Shown one piece after another: positions 43,560-54,604 of a stretch of DNA of 64,000 bases (the stretch's first letter is position 1; every line of letters starts with the position of its first letter). A program made the position numbers and the translations under genes. A model generated the notes under the pieces. That model saw only the letters and a program-made list of their open reading frames with translations. It was not told where the DNA came from and did not search any database. Origin of the DNA: Lunularia cruciata (lineage: Eukaryota; Streptophyta; Marchantiopsida; Lunulariales; Lunulariaceae); NCBI GenBank assembly GCA_948567375.1, contig OX419756.1:31722552-31786551 (forward strand). The letters run 5' to 3'.

Positions 43560-45176
43560 TCAAACTTGTTGCTTGTTTGCCATGCTCACCACAAATGTTG
43601 AAGCTCTTGAGGGTATCATACCCAACTTCTTCATCAACCTTTCTGACATGGCATTCACTGCTGATCCTCCATCAACCAATGCATCCTTGATGTTGTGACC
43701 ATTCACTCTCACATCAATCTTGGAGGCATATTCACAAGCTTCCCATGGTGCTGGCTTGGCATCCACCACCCCCATTGATATTGGAACTTTTGCCTTCTTC
43801 TTCTTCTTGCTCCTTGTAGAACTCAAACCACCTCTAAGCTCCTTTCTCAAGGTAGGGTTCAAAGCAATTAATTGGCCCACTGTGATGTTAGCCTTGTGAC
43901 TACCAACATCCTCCAACACATTGTAGTTCCATTGTTGCTTGGAGATCAAGAAGTCCTCCATCCCCAACTTCTTCCTTGGAGTCTTTGTTGTTGATGGTGT
44001 TGAGGTGCGAGTGCTCCTAGTAGACATAGGAGTATCCTTGCTTGAAGTAAATCCTTGAGAAGAGTGAACATCCTCTGCAAAACGAGCTCTCTTCTTCTCT
44101 TGTGCCAAAAGCTCCAAATTAGGACCCTTGGAGTTTGAGCACTCTCCCTTCTCATACTTGCTCTCAACCACATCTATGGATGCTATCCCCTTACCTTTGT
44201 TGGGATTAGGAGCCACTTGGGTTTCACTACCTCCCTCTTTCCCTCTATTGGCTCCCTCATAACCCCTTCCTCCATGGTAAGTGGAATTTGGGCAATTCCT
44301 TTGGATATGGCCTCTTCCCCCACAACCAAAACAATTTCTATCATTGAAATTGTTGGCTGGTTGGCCTCCTCTATATGGATGGTTTCCATAACTCCTAGGC
44401 CCTCTCCCTACATTCTGATCCACCTCTCTCTTCTCCCATAATTGCACCACATTGATCTTGAGATCCGCAAGTTGTTCTGTGATGGTTTGGAGTGGATCTT
44501 TTGGTGGAGGTGCAAGAACTGGAGCAACTACTACTTGTGGTGCAACCCTTGTCACCAAAGTATCAGAAGTTCCACCATACTTGTAGCCTTGAGGAGGATG
44601 CACAACCTCCTTCACCACCAAATCACTCTCATCCCCTTCCAAACTCTCCTCCATACGAATTGCGATCTTGATAGCTTCAACCTTGGAAGAAGGTTTCTCA
44701 TATCTCACCTTGCTTCTAATTTGTGGTCTCAATCCTCCCACAAAATTCTTGGTGAGCATGGCCCCTATGCCAATCATTGTAGTCTCCACATCATCCCCAC
44801 CCTTCCTCAACACTATGCGAAATCTGGACTCCAATTTTTCCACTCTTTCCACATAGACTCTCACTTTCTCTCCATCTCCTTGCTTGAGAAATGTAACCTC
44901 ACTCATCAATCTCTCATAACTCTCATCAGGAAGAAAGTTCTCAATGAGTGCTGAAGTCAAAGTCTCCCAAGACTCCTCTTCCCCCTCTCTCCTTTCTCTC
45001 TTTTGGTATTCTGACTCATACCATGTAAGTGCTGCATCCTCAAAGAAATCTGGTAATAATGAGGCCCACTCATTCTTCCTCCTCTCATTGTTTCCTATGC
45101 AAGCTCTCTTGAAGTCTCTCACAAAGGCCTCCACATCTTCTCCATCCTTGCCAAAGAAAACCGGAAGTTTCCCCAT
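43560..45176 (-). CDS. Element E ORF1: gag and N-terminal protease
   Basis: 538 codons. Residues 1-180 form the capsid-like part (PVFFGKDGEDVEAFVRDF, FFEDAALTWYES). A CCHC zinc knuckle (CFGCGGRGHIQRNC) lies at about 44295-44337. A long linker follows, and then the start of the aspartic protease with DGGS at residue 502. The TGA at 43562-43560 cuts the protease and lies in the same frame as pol. The start ATG opens the capsid region and is the first in frame. Confidence 0.93.
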   Translation of the reverse strand: MGKLPVFFGKDGEDVEAFVRDFKRACIGNNERRKNEWASLLPDFFEDAALTWYESEYQKRERREGEEESWETLTSALIENFLPDESYERLMSEVTFLKQGDGEKVRVYVERVEKLESRFRIVLRKGGDDVETTMIGIGAMLTKNFVGGLRPQIRSKVRYEKPSSKVEAIKIAIRMEESLEGDESDLVVKEVVHPPQGYKYGGTSDTLVTRVAPQVVVAPVLAPPPKDPLQTITEQLADLKINVVQLWEKREVDQNVGRGPRSYGNHPYRGGQPANNFNDRNCFGCGGRGHIQRNCPNSTYHGGRGYEGANRGKEGGSETQVAPNPNKGKGIASIDVVESKYEKGECSNSKGPNLELLAQEKKRARFAEDVHSSQGFTSSKDTPMSTRSTRTSTPSTTKTPRKKLGMEDFLISKQQWNYNVLEDVGSHKANITVGQLIALNPTLRKELRGGLSSTRSKKKKKAKVPISMGVVDAKPAPWEACEYASKIDVRVNGHNIKDALVDGGSAVNAMSERLMKKLGMIPSRASTFVVSMANKQQV

Positions 45177-45417
45177 CTTAACCCCTCACTATCTTTCTTT
45201 TCTCTCAATTTTTTTTTTTTTTTTCTCTTTTCTTTTCTCTCACTCTATTACTAATAGAGTATATACATGACTAACACCATCTGAGAATAATCCACTCTAG
45301 GGAACACAAAAGGTTCAGGTTGCTCCAAGATTTCTATAGCAACATCAAATCCTAGAGTGCATATTAATCTAACTCTCATGGATAGTTTATCCATAAGTTG
45401 AAAGATTATCTCCATCA

Positions 45418-45915
45418 CTAATCTTGAGAACTAGCTGATGAAGGTGGTAGTATTTCTGTAGCTGTACTAAGACTCTCTCCAAGATCCTTCACCAAAGTTT
45501 CCAAAAGTGCTTTTACTCCACTACACTCATGTCCTTTTGGAAGTCCTTCAACTCCACAAACCTCACACAACTCTTTGGTCTTAGATCTTCTCCCTCCCAA
45601 TCTTGGTGAAGAAGGTCCAACATGCAAACCCAAGTCAAGTAAGCCTCTCCTTTCCCTCAATCTCTTGCTCTCAAAGGTCAATGGACATGAACTTGCCTTA
45701 TGTCCCTTCTCTCCACATAGAAAGCACTTAGACTCACTCTTTCCTCCAAGTGGTGTAGGTTTTTGGATCCTCTCAACACTCTCTTCAAATTCTATTGTAA
45801 ACTCTCTTTTCCTCAAATCCACCCCTACAATCACCTCAAACCCTTGGGGAACCTTGCATAATCTCAATTTCCACTCTTGATGACTCTCCATGTTCCCCAA
45901 GATGAATCTAAACAC
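45418..45915 (-). CDS. Element E leader ORF with zinc knuckle (165 codons)
   Basis: Intact frame between the primer site and gag, same strand. It has a basic N-terminal region, a CCHC knuckle CFLCGEKGHKASSC (residues about 64-77) and a second C-x2-C..H..C motif (CEVCGVEGLPKGHEC). Typical Ty3 elements have no such gene ahead of gag. It might bind RNA, be a captured gag-like piece, or join an upstream exon (an open frame lies at 45864-46052). I do not recognise the family. Confidence 0.6.
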   Translation of the reverse strand: MFRFILGNMESHQEWKLRLCKVPQGFEVIVGVDLRKREFTIEFEESVERIQKPTPLGGKSESKCFLCGEKGHKASSCPLTFESKRLRERRGLLDLGLHVGPSSPRLGGRRSKTKELCEVCGVEGLPKGHECSGVKALLETLVKDLGESLSTATEILPPSSASSQD

Positions 45916-46539
45916 TCAAACATGTTTTTTGTTGATCTCAAGCTTCTCATGCATGAGATCTCCACTCTGCAGAATTGACCTTTCCTCACAATGTCATTCA
46001 AATCTCCCAACCAATACGTCACAGTCCTCTGAAATTTTGCACACTTGATCACAACTCCAGGGCGTCCCTCCCTGCAAAATTTCAGATCTTTTCATTGAGC
46101 CATTTGGCCTAGACACCTTTCTATTCAGCACCCATATTTCAGATTTGGTCTGAAAACCACCCCCCTCACTTCAAAAACTCATCACGCCCTGCGCAAAAAC
46201 GATCTCTCTCTAATTTTTGTGGCAGCAGGTAGGATACAATGCACTGAATTTTCTTGGAAATTTTCAGGACAATTCACTGAAAATTGAAGAAATGGCAGAC
46301 TCTGTACAATTTTCCAGAGAGCATGCAGTTGCGGGAGCACTTTACCCTATCAACTTTCAAAAATTCTAGCCCAGTGCGCATAGAAGCTCTCTCAATAATT
46401 TCAAGTGTGCTAACTGAAAGATAACCCAAGCTATCATGTGTAGAAATCTCAAGTCCAGATCTCAAACTTGAGATTTTGCCCAAAATCACCTTAATCCCCA
46501 AAATCTGCAATCCACCTCACACAATCTCTCCAATTCCTC

Positions 46540-46710
46540 TCATGTGTACAAGATGTACAAAATCACCTCAAAGACATCATAATGAACTACAGGGTATACA
46601 AATGGATCTTGGTTCTCTAACATAAGTTCAGCCCTCTCCTCTCCTAATGTTCTCTCCAAGTGAGCTCTCATAGCCTCCTTCTGCCTAATGTAGAATTGGA
46701 CGCGGAACAT
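46540..46710 (-). CDS. Element E small leader ORF (56 codons)
   Basis: First ATG frame downstream of the primer site. Motif: YIRQKEAMRAHL, LGEE, YPVVHYD, then a hydrophobic end (VILYILY). It aligns with leader ORF 1 of the A/B chromoviruses at about 14 of 38 positions and shares its place between primer site and gag, although the elements belong to different Ty3 branches. The role is unknown. Confidence 0.55.
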   Translation of the reverse strand: MFRVQFYIRQKEAMRAHLERTLGEERAELMLENQDPFVYPVVHYDVFEVILYILYT

Positions 46711-46730
46711 TATCTTGCCTTCTAGAGAGG

Positions 46731-46748
46731 TCCCGGCAACGGAACCAA
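46731..46748 (-). other. Primer binding site of element E (resembles tRNA-Asp type)
   Basis: The minus strand just inside the 5' LTR reads TGGTTCCGTTGCCGGGA, close to the TGGCGCCGTTGCCGGGGA type reported for several non-chromovirus plant Ty3 elements. Two bases in the first six differ, so the tRNA assignment is tentative. Confidence 0.6.
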
Positions 46749-46751
46749 AAA

Positions 46752-47443
46752 TGTGAGCCGGCCTGTCTCTCACTCAGGATGAACCTCTGACGGCTATTAT
46801 GGTAGCGCACCATGGACTAAGAAGGCAAGGAACCCCAACTCCATCATACTCCTCCAAGGCTAACACTCCAAGACTCAAGACATTGCTCACTAGAGAACTC
46901 AATGAGAGAGAGATAGTTGCAAATGAAAGGATGATGAGTACCTCCTCACTCCTTGTTTATATACTTGTGAAATAGTTACGTACCAAAGTTACTAATTACC
47001 GTAGTAACTCAAGTTACTAGACTAAAAGTCAAGTAAAGTCAAAAAGTAGAAAGGAATATCCATTCACATGGGCATATTCCCCTAAGCATGTGGTCTTATC
47101 TTGACCCAACCACTAAAGCAAGGATTCCTTCACATGGGCTATCCTTGGACTAAAGAAGAATCCAAAACAAAAAGGCTTGCGGGCCCAAGAGTTCTCAACT
47201 CTTTCCCCAAAGCCAAACACCTAGGAATAATACCAAGTCAACACACTAAAATCCAAAATAGTGGTGCTCATCTTTTCTACTTCCTCTAAAGTAAGGTTCC
47301 ATCTATCTTAGCTATGACTAACTTTAGCTAACCATGACTAATATAGAACCATCCTTTATCTCTATATAAATAATATCTCTTAAGTACTTGTAATACCAAG
47401 CTAAATATCACAATACCACACACATGCACAAATGGGTGTTACA
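46752..47443 (-). repeat. 5' LTR of element E, 692 bp
   Basis: Identical to the 3' LTR except at 46791. A minus-strand TATATAAA (46956-46963) lies about 480 bp into the LTR. Confidence 0.97.
46956..46963 (-). promoter_or_regulatory. Probable TATA box of element E
   Basis: TATATAAA on the minus strand of the 5' LTR, about 200 bp before its end; a good match in the usual U3/R position. The same box occurs in the 3' LTR at 39814-39821. Confidence 0.6.
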
Positions 47444-47447
47444 GACC

Positions 47448-49230
47448 TATCTCCCAACCTCTCCTCTTTGTGGGTCCAACTCCATTGATGCTCCTTCTAG
47501 GCTCTGGAGCATGCACTGCACTCTTAGTCACTGTTGCAGATGCATCCACCTGTGCTGTTCCGCACATGAAGTCCAAAGCATCTCTATCACCAGCATATGA
47601 GGTGGAAGCCTCAACACCCAAATCTGATCTCCTCTGAGCAATGGCCATACTAGCAAATCTTTGCTCCAACTGCTCAATCCAAGTAGCCATAGCTGTATCA
47701 GAAGTAAGGGTAGGTACTTCATCCCTACTAGGTGTAGATCCTCTACCACCACCTCTACCACCTCATCCTCCATGAATTGGAGCTCCTCTACTACCTGCCA
47801 TAGCAGCCTTACCACTCCGTAACTCTGGGTGTAAGTCAAAAAATCGATCACTAGTGTGACCCAATCTGTGGCAATGCTCACATTGCCTTGTGTTGGCTAT
47901 GATGCACTTGAAGTATCAGGTCCACTACCCTGAGTACACTCTCTCTAATGGTGAGGTCCACCACAAGTCCAACAAGCAACACCACCACTCATTGGCTACT
48001 ACTGACCCGAAAATGAAGGTAAGAGTCTAACTCTACTAGGCCCACCACTCCCTCCATAGGATCTAGGCTATCCACCCTATCGTCAAAAACCAATTGGGCA
48101 TGGTGCACTCTGCTGCACTCTAGAAGAAGTCACAACTGTGGATGAGGTCTCCCTACCAAATCCAAAAGTTACCACTCTCTCCTCTACCATGTTGAGCTCA
48201 ATACGCTCAGCCAAACCAAAGACCACTGCCAAAGTAGGTGAAGCAACTTGTAACAACATAGCATCACAAAGTCTATATTGCAACTCCTTGTCCAATATCC
48301 CATACCAAAATTGGACCGCCTTGGCCTCAGTAAATCCCTGAGTGAAATTGATCAGCCGCCTCATGCAAGGGTATGCCTTGCATAGGCTCTCTCTAGCCTT
48401 TCGCTGGAACTCTTGCAAGCTTCTCAACTTGTTAGTCCGCACTCCTTGATAGTTTTGCCTCAAACACTGGAAGAACTCCACCATGAGGTTAAACCCCGGT
48501 ACCACACCTCCTCTTATAGGTACCTCCACTCGTAGTAGCACTATCTCTAACTAGTGCAACTCCACTAGCTCCACTAATACTACTCGAGCTAGAACTCGTA
48601 GGTACAACCAATCTACTCTTGGCCACTAAAATTGAAGTGATAGAGACATAGTTTAGAGACCAATACTATCTCTATAACTTGATCTTCTCCCATTGTGCTC
48701 TCCTAAACTCATGGTAGTCATCCATCGGTGGACCCTCTAGATGTTGAAACAACCCCTTCCATGCCATGAAGGGTGTAAACAAAGTCAGGTTCTGCATCTA
48801 CTGTAGATCACACCAACTATCAAACTCTTGGATGAAATTATCCAACTCAATGGTACCCACTATAATAGAGTAACGGCTTGGGCTTTTAGAGGCCCCATAA
48901 ATCTTGTCCATGTCCCACAACAATGATGCAGACATACCAAGTGCACTTTCAACTAAATCAACTCCTATGTCAGACTCCAACTCAGAGTCAATCTCCTTCC
49001 TCACTAGGACTTGAGATATAGACTGATACCAAGTACCACTCCAAGTAAAACCACTATGTATTGTAGGGCTATCTCCTTTGGAATCCCCAAAGAACTCTGT
49101 TGTAATAAAGTAACCACAACCACAAATTGCAACAACAAACCGGAACCGCAAACTGCAACCATAAGTTATAACCGCAAGTACTCCACCAAGTGCCAACACC
49201 ACCAAGTGCCAATACCAACTAAGCATCACC
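47448..49230 (-). pseudogene. Gag of PHD-gypsy copy 2
   Basis: The best-preserved part, 48083-48541, reads CLRQNYQGVRTNKLRSL, WYGILDKELQYRL and IELNMVEERVV. Downstream there are two zinc-knuckle traces (CWTCGGPHH near 47970 and CHRLGHTSDR near 47870). Stops are present and the gene is cut by element E. The N-terminal part lies at about 48560-49230. Confidence 0.75.
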
Positions 49231-50425
49231 CACTAATGTAACTCTAATTGAGATAACTACACTAGGGGAAAAGTCAACCTATAACCTGCCATCACAACAT
49301 GCACTCTCACGGTCTGCAGGTCATCACTTCTTGCCTCACCAAAGAGAAACAAAGGTAGTCTGACTGGTCATCACCCCAGCCTCACTACCAAGAGCACACC
49401 AAAGCACCAACGCTCAAAAGTTAGGGCACCTCACACAAACGTGGTGCATAAATAGGAAGCAGAGAATGGAGGAGGTCCAATCACAAGAAATCTAAATGAA
49501 AACCCTCCATCTCATAAAACAACAAGGGACTGACTCTGCCACCATTTGGTAATTGACATAAGAGAAGTTTGTATCTAAGTCCTAAGCTACCAAGATCACC
49601 AAGAATGGGATCAAATTGCCTCTCCTAGCCAAAGCTACAAGTGTATAGATAACAATGGCATAGTCACTAGGACAACAAGTGAGGGTGGAGTTGGCTAGAG
49701 AATCAGTCTATGAATAAGAGATCTAGGAGTCAAACCCTATTGCGCAAAATCTAGCAAGATGGGCAGATTTTGCCAACCAATGACCAAGATATACTCTAAA
49801 CTAGCTAGCCTCACACTAGCAAGCTAGCTTGCTGGCCCTTCTAGGCCTTTGTAGCCTCTCATAGCCCATAACCCTATGCCTCGAAGCCTCTAAACCAAAA
49901 TCTGGCAAAACTCCTCCAAACTTGCAAAAGTCCTCCAACTTGGCAAAACTCCTCCAAATCGGGCCAAAATCTAACATAAAATCCAGCCAAAATCTTATGT
50001 AAAATCTGCCATAAACCCTAAAGTTGGCTGACCGCCAAATCCCCCACTGACTCTTCACTTGAGCCAAATTGAAAACACGGGTTTCTCCAAATCTCAAATT
50101 CACAAGAATAGCTTCACAACTCCACCTTCAATTTTACTTTCTAAGCCCAACTCGCAACAAATTGGTCCTACCTTCACCTCTTGAGCTCAAAATCACAACT
50201 ACTGCTCAAAATTTGCTCGTTTTGTGCTCAAAAATTGGCCAGCGCTTTTGCACCCGTCTACCTTATTGCCAAATCTCCATCAAACAACAAGCTTTTGCAC
50301 ACCAGGGAAAAACTGAACTTCAATTGAGCTACTATTGATCCACCGAGCTTGGAGATACCACTCAAAGTTGGAGATAACACTCAAAGTTCCTGAACTAATT
50401 TTCCCCTAATTTCACTTCTTTGATG
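49231..50425 (-). other. Leader of PHD-gypsy copy 2
   Basis: Long non-coding leader between A1 and gag, collinear with 10575-11900 of copy 1. It has no TGG-type tRNA primer site next to A1. Frames in it are short and not conserved. Confidence 0.6.
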
Positions 50426-50875
50426 TAATCAGATTGTTTACAACTCTTGAATCCACTCAACTCAGATCAGTACTTGATATGTCACTCTATAAACTACCAA
50501 CAACTAGGCATTGATTACAATCAAGACACACCCACTCTAGCTAAGAGAATCTAGGTGATGCTCACCGGCCTCTGTCCACCATAGCCAAGAACTTGAAGGC
50601 TCAACATCAAAGAAGTGAGCTCTCTAGAGCTGCACTTCGAAAGTATACTCCTGGACTCGAGCTAGGTCTAAAATCCTAACGGTCCCGCTGACGGCACACT
50701 CAATGGTGCAAACAGTGCAAAGTGACGGTGGGCCCCACCGTGAAGTCAGTACCCTGAACACAAAATCTGACCGTCGGAAAGTAATCTCTAAGAAACTGTT
50801 GAAATAAATCTAACTACTATCATTGCAACTCCAGTGTCCAAGCAATCTAGATGCTACACTACAAATGGCGTGACA
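50426..50875 (-). repeat. Terminal repeat A1 of PHD-gypsy copy 2 (450 bp)
   Basis: Starts TGTCACGCCATTTG on the minus strand at 50875. It matches A2 of copy 1 from end to end and then passes into leader sequence without a B segment. It is flanked outside by ATCT, which recurs at the far end of the element. Confidence 0.85.
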
Positions 50876-51800
50876 ATCTTCTTCTTCTCCTTCAACCTCA
50901 ACTCATCCTTTGGCTTCTTGCCATGTTTTCTAGCCTCTTGTTGCCCTTTGCTTGAAAGATCTTCTTTTGGGTTCTCTTTGGCTACTTCCTTTTACTCCTT
51001 TTGGAGATCTCTTCTTCTATGTTGGGGTTGGTGGGTACTTTGATATATTCTTGCTCTTCTTTGGCGCAATTATTCTGCTCTACACCTTGCTCTTTCTCTT
51101 GGGATGCCAATTGCACATCTTTGTATTGCTCCCTATCTTCAAAGTTAGAAGCTTACCTTGCAAGGTAAACAAGTTTCCTTTGTCTTCTTGATCTTCACCT
51201 TTGGGGTCTTCTACCTCCTCCTCAAAAGATATATCTATGACTTATTGGTTCTTTCTTGGCTTGATCTTGAGACCTTGATGGAGCTATTCTCTTCTTTCTC
51301 TTGGTTATGGTGATTATCCTATCTTCATCCACTAGCATGAACCTTTGAGTCTCCTTGTACTCCATGTTGCATCTTCGTACTTGCAAAAATCAACCAACTT
51401 TTGGACTACAAGGTGCCCTGTTGGATGGTAGTGGTTGGGAAACTTCTTATGCTTCTCCTTTGTAAGTAACTTAAGCTCCATATCAAAATGGATGGCAAAT
51501 GAGGCTAGTTATGTTACTCTACTATCTTCAAAATCTCTACATATACTCCTTGCATGGTGGAAGAACGTATTCACCCAATTAATTGACATTCCTTGATAAA
51601 TATACTTGAAGAAGGTTGCATGGTTGTTGTTGATGTAAGTTGTACTCTTTGGTCAAAATAGTTTCATTATTGCTTTGACAACTACCTTCTAATTTGGATG
51701 CTTATAACTACACACCTTCCAATTGTTGTTAGTAGACCTCTTCTCTTGAAGGGTGTAGTGATTGGATGTTCATTTCTTGGTTTGCAAGCACAAATTTGGT
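50876..51800 (-). pseudogene. Extra 3' frame of element H, first part
   Basis: Downstream of H integrase, a readable stretch of about 100 codons with one stop (NNNHATFFKYIYQG, WVNTFFHHARSICRDF, PNHYHPTGHLVVQKLVDFC) is followed by a basic/acidic tail (ITITKRKKR, EDPKGEDQEDKGNLF). I do not recognise it. Position after integrase is where env-like or other accessory genes sit in some plant Ty3 elements. Confidence 0.5.
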
Positions 51801-52800
51801 ATCTAATGTCATACTCCCATGTTGTTTTGCATCCAAATCAAGAATAGTTCTCCAACTCTCTTCTATTCAAAAGAAGGAGTTTCCTCTAAGATATCTTTTT
51901 TCTTTATATTTCCTTCCCTTCATCTCATGGATGATTCCAAAATCATTCAACTCACTATTCTATAGCAAGAAGTGGAGGTGCTTGCTTTGTACCAAATCAC
52001 TCCTATAATAAATCACCCAATTTTTCACCATAATAGTACAAGGATTTCCTTAGTGATCTTCTCATGGATTGTTGTACAAAAACCATGTTTCCTATTGGGT
52101 GCAAAGGTAAACAGAAAAACAACTACAAAGGTCTATGAATATTTATGAAATATTACAAAGGTCTAAGATTTTTGTTCACTATTTGATTCAAGATTGGAAA
52201 TTGTTGTGGAAAAAAGTGAAATTGCTCTAAAGTGTAATTAATTTTATAGCCATTTTCCTGTCAATAAATGGGCAATCACTCTCCACACATGTCAGCACTT
52301 TGGTCTTTGGTACCAATTCTTTACCTTGGTAGCATATCAAATTGTTGTACGACCTTTGGGTCTAAAGTTCTTCACACTTAAGTTCTTTACTTCCAATTAC
52401 TCTTCAAACTTGACATCTTTGGCATTTTTCCTTTGGAATGCTTTTAAGCTTCAAATCAAGTCCTTTTTTACCCTTGTGTGTACATGCACAATTCTCAAGA
52501 AAACCCAACTAAGAGATTTTCTTTCCTTACAAGCAAATTTTCTACCATATCTTGGAGGAAAAGAGAGAAAAAAAATAATTTTAAATAACCTTTGGAAAAA
52601 TGTGTGTATAAATTTACTGTATATCCCCATCCTTAGATGTGAGCATCATTGTAACATAAGGATTAATCTTCCATTCCAAATTAAGCATAATATCTTTGTA
52701 TGTGCCAATCATCTACTCATGTGGAAAATAAATTCCCTTCCAAATAAGCTAATTGTAAGGACCCATTATCATAAATTTGCACTCCACTTTATGGTCTCAT
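51801..52800. other. Decayed element H sequence, not resolved
   Basis: Between the integrase trace and the 3' frame. It probably encodes the integrase C-terminus, but stops and frameshifts prevent a reading. No other feature seen. Confidence 0.4.
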
Positions 52801-53830
52801 CCATCTAAGATTTACTTCTTGGGGAATGCCAACTACCATACAATAAAACTAAGTCTTCTTCTGCAACCATTACCTATTTGATCTTCTTGTCATGTTCTTC
52901 CTTCCTTTGGAGTTAGCACTCTTTGAATACTTTTATGATTTATCTTGTTTCTCTTCAAGGAACATCAATTTTTTATTCAAAGGTCTTGATTCTCATCTTT
53001 GGATAATTTTTCTTTGGAGAAAATCATATAAGTGTGAACTTTGAATTCCACTAGCAAGATTGGATGTACCTATATGATAAGAAGTATGGAGTTTACTTCA
53101 TGATGATCTTCTATAGTTTGGTAGGCTCACAAGGCAATTGGTAACTTAGTATTCCTTTAATATGCATAATTAACAATCACTTTATTGAGGATCTTTCACA
53201 AAAGGGAATAAGATTTCTTTATCATGCCATTTGCCTTTGGATCATAAGGAGTAGTATCATGATGGTTAATTTGAGAATATCTTGTAATAGCTTGAACTAA
53301 GCTATCCAAAAATTGTACTCCTTTATCAATAACCAATTCTAATGAACAACCATAATGGGAGATGTGCTTTATGAGAGAAAAAATTGTAAATAATACATAT
53401 CATCCCTCCAATTAACTTTTGCCTCAACCATCTTTGTGGTTTAGTTGGTACAAACCAAAATGTACCTCTTCCAAGTAGTATTTGAAGCAGTATAGATTTG
53501 TCTTATGAAATTTATTCCCCAATTTTTGAATGGTGCTAAGGGTTAAATTGGTCTTAGTGGCCGCTATGTTGTATGAGTGTGCCTTTTGGTTTATTAACAA
53601 GCATCATATCTTTTAAATTTACTTGTACAAATCCTTTTATATGGTCATTACTAAGCTTGATCTTCTTTGTTGTGTCTTCAAGAAGTAATGTCCTCCCAAA
53701 GCTTCCACATGTAAGGATTGTATCACTCCTCCACCTTTGTATGATTTTAAACAATGCCTAAGAACCTCATCTCCTCCTATTTTAAAAAGGATGTTAGTTG
53801 TAATAACCATTGTAAGTCATATTGAGAAAA
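52800..53830 (-). pseudogene. Element H integrase, decayed
   Basis: The minus strand at about 53280-53370 reads LELVIDKGVQFLDSLVQAI, followed by TPYDPKANGM: the second catalytic Asp of DDE integrase and the start of the Glu region, where the Glu itself seems lost. Upstream (53554-53754) lies the zinc/spacer region. Many stops. Confidence 0.7.
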
Positions 53831-54604
53831 TCTACCATATAAAGCGCAGATTATTTATTAACACTGTCCTAAATATCATAGGGCAAGGAAAACTGGATTA
53901 AAATTATTAAAATAAAATGATATATTTGAGTAAAGAGATCTGCACCTATGTGAATCTTATGAGGCCAAAGCTAGGAGGAGCTAATATTCAGAAGAATTAA
54001 TATGGAGGAAACAATAATGCTTGTGAGGACTTGTTGGAAATGATTGTGCAACTTACCTCTCTCAGACTACTAAACTTGAAGGAAAACAAACCTGATGGAT
54101 CAAATATTTTGGTCACTCTTCTTGAGGATCCTTCAATATAGGATCAATAGAGTACCCAAGCCCAGAAAGATTCATTTTATTCTATGGCTTCACAATCAAG
54201 AATTGTGGAGCCAAATATACTAATTTTTGGTCAATTGGGTCCTAAGATTCAAGACCAGTCAAGAAGTCCAGGGGTAATAGGAACTAGTGAAGTATCTACA
54301 TCAAATTCTCTAAGCACACATTCAAATTCTGAGTAAGTGTACAATGCTACTTCAAATTTAGTCCCTATAAAAGAAACCTTTCACAAAAAAGATAGATCCT
54401 AGAATCTTGAACCTACAAGTAGGGACTCCAATGACATTGACCAACAATGTGGCCTATCTTCTAGTAGAGAAACTAGATAAAATCCTAAAGCATATAAAGA
54501 TTCATTCTTTTCTCCATTCAATAGCTCCAAGATCTAAGCATGTAGGGTTAGACAATCTGATTTTATGTTATATGGGACATGCCTTCAAAGATCACCCAAC
54601 TAAT
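53831..54604. other. Unassigned stretch between element H integrase and chromovirus C
   Basis: Short frames on the plus strand (for example 54407-54622) hint at decayed gag-like coding but do not match any element in the window. Possibly a fragment of another transposon. Confidence 0.35.

Larger units (their letters stand above)
39610..47443 (-). mobile_element. Element E: young, nearly intact Ty3/gypsy element without chromodomain
   Basis: 7,834 bp with 692-bp LTRs at both ends. By eye they differ at one base, T at 39649 versus C at 46791, a C-to-T change at CpG. The flanks share GACC (39606-39609 and 47444-47447), or GACCT if one LTR base is counted. It carries a primer site, leader frames, a long gag-protease frame and a long pol frame, separated by a single TGA, and a polypurine tract. 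The matching site in PHD-gypsy copy 1 (about 15085) is empty. It is probably the most recent insertion in the window. Confidence 0.95.
34176..50875 (-). mobile_element. PHD-gypsy copy 2 (contains element E)
   Basis: Minus-strand copy with terminal repeat A1 at 50426-50875 (starts TGTCACGCC), leader, gag, protease, RT, RNase H and integrase. At the 3' end only about 25 bp of the B terminus is left (TGTCATGCG at 34176 in plus orientation). The flanks ATCT (34172-34175 and 50876-50879) are a target duplication. Element E (39610-47443) sits in its gag/protease region. PHD, B1 and A2 have been deleted. Confidence 0.85.

Noticed and set aside
44442-44954. 170-codon plus-strand frame within element E
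   Set aside because: Antisense to the intact gag frame; no independent support.
49816-50103. 95-codon minus-strand frame in the PHD-gypsy leader
   Set aside because: Low-complexity Phe/Gly/Arg-rich reading of repetitive leader DNA, not conserved in copy 1.
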